From Strix aluco (Eukaryota; Chordata; Aves; Strigiformes; Strigidae): a stretch of DNA of 64,000 bases. The stretch lies in assembly GCF_031877795.1 (NCBI RefSeq), contig NC_133934.1:46654725-46718724 (forward strand), written 5' to 3'. This document shows positions 1-10,586 of the stretch, piece by piece. The number at the start of each line of letters is the position of its first letter. Positions within the stretch are counted from its first letter, which is position 1. Under the pieces are notes generated by a model that was given only the letters and a program-made list of their open reading frames with translations, was not told the origin of the DNA and made no database searches. A program made the translations under genes and the position numbers.

Positions 1-799
1 GCCCTCTCTCCCTTGGGATATCCAAAAACAATAGAAAACAATGAGCCAGAACTGTTTCCAAATAAAATTATTTTCAGACTTGAATTCTAGCTCTATGTTT
101 ATACTACAAACATTACTAAGCTTCATATTCCAAGAAGAATTGTTAACACTATATTAACTGGTCTTAAAAGTGAGCTTGTAATGTTGTGGTTCATTTGTGT
201 TGCAGTAAAACAAAGCCTCATTCTGCCTAAAAACATATCTATTTATACAAATATAAAAAACCCCAAGCCTCTTAGGGCTGAATGGAATTACCTGTTACAT
301 TACAGATGTGTTAGTTAAGATCAAACAGAACTCATACATGTGCATATACATATATACTTGTGTGCACACACAGAGACACAAAAAAGCAATTGCTACTTCA
401 CCTTTTGAAAACTCAAAGGCCCCAGTGAAGAAGAATAAATTTCAAGTATACACAAACCCAGCTAAAAGTGTTAAATTCTTCTTCGCTTTTCCTAGTTCAG
501 GCAACTATATGTTATGTGTAAGAAAAGTAGCCTATTCTCACCATAGCACTTCTGTAAAATACTAAATCTAGTCATCACCTGCCTCTCTCTAGCATAACTG
601 CAACAACATTCTCCAGCTGAATCTCTTTAGGTCCAACAAAAGAAAACACAGATCCTCTACATTGGACTTGAAGGCATGTAGGTGCCTGTGGCTGCTGCAG
701 CTTTCTGTGCAGGGTCAGATGGGCACTTGAGAACTATTGCATTTGTATTCAATCTGATGGCAGACGTGTCTTCAATACTTTCTATAACACACACACAAA

Positions 800-812
800 C
801 CCCCCCCCCCCC
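800..812. repeat. Poly-C run (C13)
   Basis: Thirteen consecutive C directly follow a short CA microsatellite (from about 787). Such runs are length-variable and prone to sequencing error. Confidence 0.9.
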
Positions 813-3323
813 ATGATCTCAGGAGACATGAACTTGCCTTTGCAATCATCCCAATAAATATTCACTTTCAGACAGGGACTGCGAAGACCCCATCATCCCC
901 ATTGCCAGGTACCCACAGAATATTACCTGCTAACTCTGCCCAAATGTAGCTTTTCTAAGTTAGGGGCAAGAAGCAAGTGGCACAGCTGTTGTACAGTACT
1001 GAGCATTGCAGATCTTAGGTGGATCCTCTCTATAAACTATTCTGTAAAGATAAATAGACCTAACGTATCAGGTTAATATGCCCAGTTTGGCAATCAATGT
1101 AGTTTCACCTGAGTAAGCTGCCTGCAATATCAAGTTTAGAAAAGTCTGATACAGAGCAGTGAACAAGTTTGAATGCTAATATCCTCTTTCGTATTTGAGG
1201 GTTTTCACTAAAGATAGCCTGCATGTTCTTCACTAACCCCCATTTCCTTATACTACCTTTTATTTCCTTGCATTTCCTCATAACATTTTACTGACAAAAT
1301 CTTGGGGTTTTGACATGATGTGAAATGTTATGATTGACTGCATTCTTCTACCTCTTTGGAAACCAGGCTTTAGCTCTTAAGTTCTGAGAAACTAAAGTTA
1401 ACCATCGTGAAACCAGCTACCTGAAACTGAGAATGGAATTATGCTGTAAACGGTTCAGCATTCAAAGAAATCTTTGCAATCTCCAATCAGCACACTTTAG
1501 TATCTCTAAATGAAGGGGGAAAACAGGAGTATTTTACAACATATTTCCTCTGTTAAAAATGAACCTGATCGTTTTAATACACAGATCACAAACTGATTTA
1601 GAAACTTATTTAGACAAAGAATTTTTTTTTTTTTTTGTGATAGACAAAGGAATCACTGGAGTTTGAGGTTGTTGGGCTTTGTTGTTTGGTTGGAGTTTTC
1701 TTGGGGGGGGAGTTTAATTAAATTTAGCATCATTTTCATCACACAATCTATGTTGGGATTGTATCTTATTTTAATGAGTTGAAAGTCACTTTTATGAGCC
1801 ATTTGCTCACCCCCTTCAGATTCTTATGTAAGTGACATCAGGAATTCCTCTCTGCTGAAAGGAAGCTGGTCCACTTGCCTTCGTATCAACAATGTAACTT
1901 CTGTTTATGCCCTGGACAAACACCATAGATGGAATCACAAATTCACTGAGACTTTCTTGCTAAATACATACACAGAATACAAATATGTTTTCATATGCAC
2001 ATGCAGACAGCTTAAGTAAAACACAAGAAAAGAACACAGCTAAAATATAAGGAAAGTATCTAGACTAATGTTACCATAAATCACCTGAATTTGCATTTAA
2101 TGTCTAAATGGAGAAAGTAAACATCATGTTTAATCTTCTGAAGCCTCCAGCACCAAATTATCCTCTTCCTCTCTCACTCTTCTTTGAAAATCCACTTGCA
2201 GTGTCACATCATTTGTAGAAAAAGCTATTGTAATAAATGACTTAGCTGCAGTGTCAGTGTGGCAGTGTCTAAAGCAGCATTTTACAAGACTTGGAAGCAA
2301 GAAGAGTCTGTAATACAGACAGAAACCCTACATTCCACTGCAAACCTGGCTGCACTGACTGCCTGGACCTGAGGACAGGGCAGAAAACTGTACAAGGTGG
2401 CAGGACCACTGAAGTGCTTCACATTTCCATACATCAGGAATCAACCAGCACCATGCAAAGGTAACAGAAGCTGGGATGATAAGGAATTACAGGATGAATG
2501 AAGGCTTTGGTTGCCAAAATGCTCTGTGCCACTCGCCTTCCTGGCCACATGTTGCTTTTTATTCTGTCACCACTTGCTATGGGAAACTGATCCAACTACA
2601 TTTTTTTCCCTGAAGTTGTTTCCAGCCGTATCAGTTTCTGTATCTGGCATCTCAAATGTCTGTTCTAACACAAAGTGGGAACAGCTTGCCAAAGATGGGG
2701 CTGCCCATTTCAGAGGTTTGGATTGGCTTAAGTAACACTGTGAAGCTGAGCACTGGGGTGTGGGAAGGGGGACGCAGAGAAAAACAATCAGACAAAGATA
2801 ATCTTGCTAGTGAAAAAGAAACTCAAACTCAAATGTTTTCCATTTAAAATGTCTGATAACTCTGCAGAAAGGGTGCACTGAAGTCCTTCTCAAAATGACC
2901 AATTTCTCTTCACTTATTTAATAACTTCACATATGAGAGTTGAAAATGTATTATTACGCTACCCAGTATTAAAATGATTACTATAGGAAGAATATCTTTG
3001 AAACCAGAAGCTTCCTCAGGCTTCTGTATGAATCTGCTAATACACATGACTTCAAAACAGAAATACAGCATTTTTTTAAACCTACATGTGACAGTTTTGC
3101 AGCTGCATGCATTCTCAGCTTCCATGTATACATCACAAGCTGTGCACATGAAGAGACATACAATGTGTACTGAAGACACTTGAAATTTGGCTGATGTTAT
3201 TTCACAAAGCTATTCCTTGGATATATCTGAACAATTATCAGTTCACAATTCAAAGAAAATGTATGATAATGAAATTCATGAATAATTTCTAGGAATACCA
3301 ATGAGGAGAAAAACCCAGATTAG

Positions 3324-3412
3324 AAAAAAAAAAAAAAAAAAAATCAACAAAAACAAACAAAACCCCCAAACCCCAAAACAAACAAAACACAAAAACCAAA
3401 ACCCAAACCCCT
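3324..3412. repeat. A-rich low-complexity tract
   Basis: Twenty A are followed by a region made almost only of A and C in CAAA and CCAAA words. No LINE or SINE body is recognisable next to it, so I call it simple sequence and not a retroposon tail. Confidence 0.8.
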
Positions 3413-4122
3413 CATTTTCTCAGAACGTTTTTTATACTTTTATTTTAGTGCATAGCTATCCCACTAAAATAGACTATATTTTTCTATTCTTCAAGTAGGT
3501 TATAGTCAACTGATACAAGTACATGAAGTTTCCTATTATACAATGAATCTGTTGAGATAATAAGTACCAGCTGGATCTATCCCCAACAGCAATAACATCA
3601 TGTAGAACATGATTATAATGTAACAGATTGTGAAACAGAAGAGATTGTTTCACTTGTAATAAGGCCCTTATGTTAATACAGTAACAGAAGAGAGTTTTCC
3701 CTGTACACAATGCTTGTAGCAAGGCCCTCATGTTGATATAGTAAATTATTTCAAAGGTAAATTCTTTGAAAATATTGCTCATGAATATTTTTATGATCTT
3801 GATTAGCACATGGACATATGGGAAAATGTGGGCCCACTGCTGAATGAAGCAGGGCTCTTGGTGACATAGGACATGGAAAAGGCTGAGGTACCAAATGCCT
3901 TCTTCACCTCAGCCTTTTCTAGCAAGTCCAGGCTTTCAGGAACCCCAGATCCCAGAGACCAAGAGCAAGGAAGATGTGCTCTTGGGTGGAAGAGGATCAG
4001 ATTAGCGAATACTTAGGCAAACTGTATTTACAGAAGTCCATGGGCCCTGATGGGATGCACCCACAAGTCCTGAGGGAGCAGGCAGATGACATCACAAGGC
4101 CACTTTTGATAATCTTTAACTG

Positions 4123-4127
4123 ATCAT
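4123..4127. repeat. Target-site duplication, left copy
   Basis: ATCAT directly precedes the LTR. The same five bases follow it at 4484-4488. Confidence 0.85.
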
Positions 4128-4483
4128 TGTGGTGGTTTAGCCCCTGCCGGGGTCTGAGACCAGTCTCTGGTCTCTGCCCCTCCCCCACAAAGGGAATGAA
4201 ATACAAAGCCCCAAGACTGAGATAAGGAGAGATTTAATACAACAGTACACCAGCAACACAACAAACAGCAACAATAACAATAAGAATAACAGTAATAACA
4301 ATGAACAGAGCAAAATATCTACCAATAGAGCAGTGAGAATAGAGCAAATCCTACAGTACACGCGGTAACCCCTTGTCCCGCTTTGGCACCAGGATGTGAT
4401 GTTGCATGGTATCTGAATAACCCAGCTAGAGCTTCCCCCCCACTGCTGGGGAAACTTAACCCTATCCTGGCTAAACCAGGACA
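4128..4483 (-). mobile_element. Solo ERVL-like LTR nested in CR1
   Basis: A 356-bp element with LTR hallmarks. On the minus strand it starts TGTCCTGGTTTAGCC and ends GGCTAAACCACCACA, giving TG...CA ends and imperfect inverted termini. Identical 5-bp direct repeats, ATCAT, flank it at 4123-4127 and 4484-4488. The CR1 reading continues on both sides, so this is a clean insertion. An ATTAAA polyadenylation signal lies on the minus strand at 4233-4238. Five-bp duplications and this terminal sequence fit avian ERVL-type (class III) LTRs; the family assignment is from memory of such LTRs. No internal retroviral genes remain, so it is the product of LTR-LTR recombination. Confidence 0.88.
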
Positions 4484-4488
4484 ATCAT
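4484..4488. repeat. Target-site duplication, right copy
   Basis: ATCAT directly follows the LTR and matches 4123-4127 exactly. Confidence 0.85.
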
Positions 4489-5450
4489 GGTGACTGGGAG
4501 AAGTGCCCAAAGACTGGAGGAAAACCAAATGTCTCTTCTGTCTTCAAGAAAGAGGACCCAGGGAACTACAGGCTGGTCAGCCTCACCTGAGTCCCTGGGA
4601 AGGTGATGGAACAGCTAATCCTGGAAGGCATTTCCGGGCAGATTAGAGACAAGAAAGTGAACAGGAGTAGTCAACATGGCTTCACCAGAGGAAGTAATGC
4701 TTGACCAATGTGATAATCTTCTACAATGAAATGACTATGAGTGGAGAGAAGTGGATATTGTTTACCTGGACTTCACTGAGGCTTTTGACACTGTCTCATA
4801 TAAGATCGTCATAGAGAAGCTCTTGAAGCATGGTCTGGATGAGCAGTGAGGTGGATTGAAAACTGGCTGAACAGCCTGGCCCAGAGAGTGGAAATCAATA
4901 GAAGTCTAGTTGAAGAGCAGTAATTAATGGTGTACCCCAGGGGTCAACACTGGGTCCAGTCCTGAGTGGCTGATATGCCAGCGTTGTGCTGCCATTCAGA
5001 GAGACCTTGACAGGCTGGAGAAATGGGCTGCCAGGAGCCTCATGAAGTTCAATAAGGGTAAGTGCAAAGTCCTGCACCTGGGGAGGAACAACCCCATGCA
5101 CCAATATGTGCTGGGGGCTACCCAAGCGGGAAGCAGCTTTGCAGAACAAGACCTGAGGGTCCCAGTGGACACCAAGTTGACTGTGAGCCAACAATGTGTA
5201 CTTGGAGTAAAGAAGGATAACAGATTCCTGGGCTTCATTAGAAGGAGTGTTGCCAGCAGGTTGAGGGAGCTGATTCTTCCCCTCTGCTCAGCACTGAGGT
5301 GGTCACACCTGGAGTGCTGTGTCCAGTTCTGAGCTCCCCAGTACAACAGAGACATGGACATAATGGAGAAAGTCCAGTGAAGGGCCACTGAGATGATTAA
5401 GGGACTGGAGCATCTTTCCTATGAAGAAGGGCTGAGAGAGCTGTGGCTGT

Positions 5451-5477
5451 TTTTTCTATGAATCTATGATTCTATGC
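5451..5477 (+). repeat. CR1-tail-like octamers inside CR1 body
   Basis: Between the CR1 coding words for LRELW and SLEKRR lies a short T-rich stretch followed by CTATGAATCTATGATTCTATG. These are CR1 3'-tail octamers (ATTCTATG family) where coding sequence should be continuous; the intact CR1 at 12,300-12,370 has no such insert. Confidence 0.65.
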
Positions 5478-5847
5478 TCAGCCTGGAGAAGAGAAGGCTC
5501 AGGGTGGATCTTATCCATGTGTACAAGTACCTGGACGGAGGGTGTAAAGATGAGAGCGCCAGGCTCTTTTCACTGGTGCCCAGTGAGAGGAGCAGAGGCA
5601 ATTGTCACAAACTGAAACACAGGAGGCTCCATGTGAACATGAGGAAGTGCTTTTTAATATAAGGGTGACTAAGCACTGGCAGAGGTTGCCCAGAGAAGTG
5701 GTAGAGTCTTCCTCCTTGAAGATATTCAAAAGCTGTCTGGACATGGCCCTGGGCAACTGGCTGTAGGTGGCCCTGCTTGAGCAGGCAGTTTTGACCAGAT
5801 GACCTCCAGAGGTCCCTTCTTACCTCCTATTCTGTGATACTGTGAAA

Positions 5848-8512
5848 ACTTAGACAAGCTACACCTTGCAAATGCTCCATACTTTTAGCAGGAAAGAACG
5901 TGTACACAGACAAAACATGTACGAAGGCAAAAACATCATGCACAAGGAGATAGCAAACAGAGCTGCAGAAAACCATTCCAAATGTCAGGTGCTTAGAGGC
6001 AGATCTATATACAGCAATAAGTGTAAATGCAAATGGTTTCAATTATTTGACAAGGAAAATTTTTGTTTAAATCCCTCATGAGCTGAATTTGTTTCCTCTC
6101 TAGGCTTTCCAATTCTGCTGAGCAACATTTACACTTGATTTTGAGATCTTTAGAGCTATTATAGTTTTTTGACAGATTTTGAAGTTGTCTGTTTAGCCAT
6201 AGCTGTTAGTACCTTCTAGAGCAAAGTATTTTTTGTCTTGATATTGGCAACACTTAACAGGTCACTGTTCCTATGTGTCTCCCACTACTGAAAAGTATTC
6301 GCAAATTAAGTTTTCTCTTCTAAAGGCAATGACCAAGTAGTCAAGTGGAACACCAGCTGGGGAGAAAAGCTAGTGGGAACATTGGCCTGTTTGCCAAATG
6401 CCTGCATACTAACCCTCACCCAGGATGGCCTGCTGACCACCAAAAAACATTCAGTGACACACTTGTTGCTGATAGATCAATTTGAAAACAGCTCCCTGCT
6501 GTCAGCTTGCATGATTTTGTTTTTCTAAATAAGACTCACAGCATTTGGTGCATGTTTTTTCCAAAAAGCTCCAGTGCCCAGATTTTTGCTTCCCAGTTCT
6601 GATATTATAATAAAGCAGCTTGAAACATGCTTCTTAATAGCATGTTTTCCAGAAGGCAACTGCTCATAGTTATTACTGAAGAAAATCCATAAATTTTGAT
6701 AACCCTAATGATGTGTTTAAGATACTACTGTACATTCCTGAATAACCAAAATTTTCTGCACAATATTGTACTCGTATCGAGCTTTCATCTCTTTGAAATG
6801 TGACCGTATCCCTGGGATGTTCTAGTGTATAGAAAGTTGTAGGAGAAAGGTTATTGGGAATCAAATGTCAGAAAACTATGCAGGAAGCAAGGATTAAAAA
6901 AAATAAATAAAAATCAAGTCTTTTGTTTCCCACTGTTCTTTTCAGTTGCTGTCCCATTTTTAGGTTGTCTTTTGATACTGATGCAGTAACAACACCCAAC
7001 AACAGATCCCTACCATGACTGAAAAGTTCAAATTGCATATGGCCTGCTGTTGCACATTAATGAATTTATAATGGACAGTCAGTGTAACTGAATTAAGTTT
7101 GGAGAGACTGATATTTCATTCCAGAAAAGAGACCCCACTTCTAGAGCTTACTTATTAGCTAGTGGATAGGAGTACCTTCTTGATGCAATAAGGTTTAGAC
7201 ACACACACAGAGGTTCCTATAAATCCTTGCAAAGAGCAATTTCACTCACTCATCTCAAGTCACAGGCTTTGTCTTCAAGGTAACAGTCTCCAAATCTAAA
7301 CAGGATACATGTGCTCCCAGAACTTGGGCTTGAAGGCAGGCTACTGAAAATAGAATAATAAAGGTATTGGGTTCTTTATTGATAACAGCAGGATTACACA
7401 GTTTAGAGCATCACATTCTCAAGTCCTCCATTCTCCTTGGACATGCTAACCATTGCAAGAACTCAGGGCGGGCTCATAATGACCACATACTTAAAAAAAA
7501 AAACAAAAACAAAAACAACAAAAAAAACCCAACCCAGAAAGAACAAAGAAAAAAAACGCAAACAAAAATCCCCTGCAATTCCAGCATCTCTGAAATTTAC
7601 AGTAAATGATACTTCTTCAATATACAAGTGGTTACCACGTGTGGATAGTACACCATTTTCTAAAACCCATGTGCTTTTCCAGTCTTATTCTTACTTTAGG
7701 AGGAGATTCAGTTTTCTTTACAAAACTATTACTTTAAAATGGCATGATTTTGCAGCACCATCTTGGGGCGGGGAGGGAAGGACAAAAAAGCTAAGAAATC
7801 ATCTCAGTATTTTTTAACCAGACGTGCAACACTTTGGCAAGCAGAGAAATCAAAAGGCCTTTTCAGGCCTTCCCAGAAGTGCAGTACTGCACAGTCAGCA
7901 CAGGAGGTCTCTAGAACACGCAGAGACTTATCCCTCAGCTTTTCCTCATACACAGGTCACTAAGAATAGCATTTCGCAGGTTAGTGTTGAAATCTGGTAG
8001 CTCTCCCTGAAACACTTAGGCCCACATAAGCAAAGTATCAAGCTCTTAAACTGCAAGCTTTGCAGAAAAGAAATGGAAAGGTGACATTTTTTAGAACTAT
8101 TATTATAAAAAACACACGTGGGAAGTATTGCTGCACTTCAGCCGTAGGCACACAGGGACATCCTCAGAGCAGTCACGCTGTTGTTGCTCATAGTCCATCA
8201 GCTGCCTTCCTCCTCATCTTGCCTTTCCCTTACTTATTTCTACTCTGACTGTATGCAACTATATTGTCTATTTATAATATTAGCATGCTTCTGTTGGAGC
8301 ACATTGCATTATTCGGGCACAAACTGGTATCAGGAATTTTAGAAATAGAGCCTTGATTTCTCCACTCATCTTTGTGACTTTTTTGAACACAATTTCTCAG
8401 TGCTTTGCTATCCCATCCATATTATTCTCCAGATGTTTTCTAGATGTCTTAGAAATCTAGCATATATTTTGGGTACAGGTAAGAACCTGATGTTCTGTGT
8501 CCATGTAGATTA
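5848..8512. other. Intergenic DNA, no gene seen
   Basis: No supported gene. It contains a short CA run at about 7200-7210 and an A-rich CAAA tract at 7492-7570 that makes a spurious lysine-rich reading frame. Other open frames here (up to 126 codons) lack family features. Confidence 0.65.
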
Positions 8513-8948
8513 TCACAGAACAGAAGAATCACAGAACAGAAGAATCACAGAACAGAAGAATCACAGAACAGAAGAATCACAGAACAGAAGAATCACAGAA
8601 CAGAAGAATCACAGAACAGAAGAATCACAGAACAGAAGAATCACAGAACAGAAGAATCACAGAACAGAAGAATCACAGAACAGAAGAATCACAGAACAGA
8701 AGAATCACAGAACAGAAGAATCACAGAACAGAAGAATCACAGAACAGAAGAATCACAGAACAGAAGAATCACAGAACAGAAGAATCACAGAACAGAAGAA
8801 TCACAGAACAGAAGAATCACAGAACAGAAGAATCACAGAACAGAAGAATCACAGAACAGAAGAATCACAGAACAGAAGAATCACAGAACAGAAGAATCAC
8901 AGAACAGAAGAATCACAACAGAAGAATCACAGAACAGAAGAATCACAG
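8513..8948 (-). repeat. 16-bp minisatellite from a CR1 tail
   Basis: A head-to-tail array of the unit TCACAGAACAGAAGAA. I count 25 units with no substitution (8513-8912), then one 14-nt unit lacking GA (8913-8926), one more perfect unit (8927-8942) and a partial TCACAG that runs into a CR1 3' end. On the minus strand the unit reads TTCTTCTGTTCTGTGA, which contains the CR1 tail octamer TTCTGTGA plus a degenerate second octamer, so the unit looks like a dimerised CR1 tail repeat. A 203-codon open frame across the array is an artefact of the stop-free repeat. Confidence 0.93.
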
Positions 8949-9020
8949 TTTGGGTTAGAAAGAACCTTTAAAGGTGATATAGTTCAACCCCCCTACAACC
9001 ATCCAACCTGATGTAGATTA
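8943..9020 (-). mobile_element. CR1 3'-end fragment carrying the array
   Basis: Read on the minus strand, this has the standard CR1 3' terminal sequence: a GGGGGGTTGAACTA-like motif, then CACCTTTAAAGGTTC, then TCTAACCCAAACTGTGATT. It leads straight into the octamer-derived array. The upstream limit is uncertain (about 9,005-9,060). It is a severely 5'-truncated copy. Confidence 0.85.
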
Positions 9021-9479
9021 TGGTTCTCTGGTGTAGATCATGGTCAAAAGAGGCAAGAAACATGCCAAACTTGCTGAACTTGCCTTAAATGTTGTTTGCC
9101 CCAGCACTTTATTCATCTGTAGATATGTTGTAGGCGTAGATGGTTTCTTACTTACTGCATCTTAGATGAAAGGGAGACCTGAAAAGAGCTCAAAGTAATG
9201 ATCAGCAGGCAGAATCAGCCTGTCAATTTACAAACATATGTTATCTTTAAAATCAAATTATCTGTATTCATAAAGTAGAAGATTTCAGAACTGTGTTCTT
9301 CAGGTATTAATTCCCATGATATTTTTAAGTAGTAATTTTCTCATTGTATATTTATACCCTCTTCTCTGAATTGTACTTTGTTCTTTGTATTACTTTGAAT
9401 TACTTTTATTATTTATGACAAAAAATGAGATCTGTAAACTAAAGAGATCTAATCTCATCTGATTTACATTTCTAGCACT
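9021..9479. other. Intergenic DNA, nothing recognised
   Basis: AT-rich sequence between two CR1 copies, with no coding or repeat signature that I recognise. Confidence 0.6.
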
Positions 9480-9694
9480 AATGGCCAGTGAAAGAATTGC
9501 TGCCATGCTGTCTTGCAAAACGAAGTGCATTCAAGAAGCAACAGGAGCAAATGAAGGCTCCAGAAGAGGCAGGCAATCCCTCATCCTCTTGCTACCAGGC
9601 AGAAGGAGGGGACCTAAGAGATGGGGGAGGCTGGAAACAGGTCCCTGCTCAAGGAGGCAGGAAAATCCTCTCCTGACCTCCCTCACCTTCCATA

Positions 9695-10525
9695 GTGTCC
9701 CTTCACAACAGGTACGGGACCCTGGAACTTTTGAATGAAGCAGAGAAGGATGATGAAAATGAGTCAAACAAGGAGGAAGACCAAGGTCCACCAAGGCCAG
9801 GTCGCTCTAGACCAGGTATTAAAACCAGTTCTAAAAAGAACCCCAGAAGAGTCACTGTAGTGGGTGACTCCATTCTGAGGGGTGTCGAAGGCCCAATATG
9901 CAGACCAGACCTGCTTCATAGGGAAGTCTGCTGCGTCCCTGAGGCCCGGGTGAAGGACCTCACGGCAAAACTCCCCACTCTAGTGAGGCCCAAAGACTAC
10001 TACACTCTCTTGTTTTTTCAGGTAGGCAGCGACAATATTACCAGAAGTCCTAAATCAATGAAGAGAGATTTATGGCGCTGTATGTTAGGGACTGTTATGA
10101 TTGCTTTGAGTACAAGTGTAATGAAGACAGGGTGGAGTGTCTTTTATGTTAGAATCAGGGGGAAGGCCAACAGGGCAGATGTTGTAGTAGGAGTCTACTA
10201 TAGGCCACCCAACCAGGACAGAGAGGTGGGTGAAATATTCTATAGGCACTTAAGAGAAATCTCACGATCGCTTGCCCTTGTTCTTGTGGGAGACTTTAAC
10301 TTCCCAGACATCTGCTGGAAATACAACACAGCAGAGCGGGACCAGTCCCGGAGATTCCTGGAATGTGTGGGAGATAACTTCCTAACACAGCTGGTGAGTC
10401 AACCGACCAGAGAAGGTGCCCTGCTGGACCTCCTCTTTGTGAACAGAGAAGGACTGGTGGATGATGTGGTGGTTGGAGGCCAACTAGGGCACAGCGATCA
10501 TGAAATAATAGTCCTCTATACTTAG
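9695..10525 (+). pseudogene. CR1 ORF1-ORF2 endonuclease remnant
   Basis: An open frame of 276 codons that joins two CR1 proteins. Residues of about 1-120 match CR1 ORF1: a charged linker and then the esterase-like start VTVVGDSILRGVEGP with a following QVGSDNI block. After a short low-similarity stretch, residues of about 150-275 match the C-terminal half of the ORF2 apurinic-type endonuclease, including VLVGDFNFPDICW and the terminal LGHSDHEII motif with its conserved SDH. The alternate frame around 10,090-10,140 reads as normal ORF2 (DCYDCFEYKCNEDRVECL), so the junction also carries frame changes. The N-terminal catalytic residues of the endonuclease are absent. This is a transposon relic, not a host gene. 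Confidence 0.85.
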
Positions 10526-10586
10526 AGAGGCCAGGAGAGGGAGCAGCAGAACTGCCATCCTGGACTTCAAAAGGGCTGACTTTGAC

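Larger units (their letters stand above)
1..3814. other. Intergenic DNA, no gene seen
   Basis: AT-rich intergenic sequence downstream of RAPGEF2. Short open frames here (up to 89 codons) show no recognisable protein features and are not flanked by convincing splice signals. Low-complexity tracts are a short CA run followed by 13 consecutive C (800-812), a T run near 1621-1636, and a run of 20 A (3324-3343) that grades into a CAAA/CCAAA-rich tract to about 3412. I see nothing else in it. Confidence 0.7.
3815..5847 (+). mobile_element. Old CR1 LINE, reverse-transcriptase part
   Basis: This is a 5'-truncated, decayed chicken-repeat-1 LINE. Conceptual translation with several frame changes gives successive CR1 ORF2 landmarks: EKAEV before the RT domain (near 3,870), a MGPDGMHP-like motif (about 4,040), a VYLDF-like motif around 4,760, a GKCKVLHLGRNNP motif (about 5,060) and the EKRRLRVDL motif (about 5,485). 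It ends in the CR1 3' end with TTCTGTGA octamers near 5,830-5,847. The catalytic FADD region is missing: sequence jumps from the PQGSTLGP-like motif at about 4,940 to the segment before GKCKVLH, so roughly 150-200 bp are deleted near 4,965. A solo LTR interrupts it at 4,128-4,483. Many stops and frameshifts show it is long dead. Confidence 0.9.

Noticed and set aside
3324-3412. A poly-A tract read as the tail of a processed pseudogene or SINE.
   Set aside because: No gene-like or SINE body precedes it, and the tract grades into CCAAA simple sequence without flanking repeats.
4137-4484. A 115-codon minus-strand frame with a Leu-rich, membrane-like stretch.
   Set aside because: It lies entirely within the solo LTR. 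The Leu run comes from the (ATT/GTT)n-like low-complexity part of the LTR.
7437-7817. A 126-codon plus-strand frame with a Lys-rich start.
   Set aside because: The Lys/Thr-rich part is coded by a CAAA low-complexity tract and the rest has no family signature.
8513-8948. A CRISPR-like repeat array.
   Set aside because: The units are contiguous with no spacers, and the context is vertebrate. It is a tandem minisatellite.
8400-9011. A 203-codon open frame with a perfect 16-residue repeat, resembling a novel repeat protein.
   Set aside because: It is a translation of the 16-bp minisatellite, whose 48-bp super-period happens to lack stops. The 14-nt unit breaks the repeat frame, and there is no flanking gene structure.
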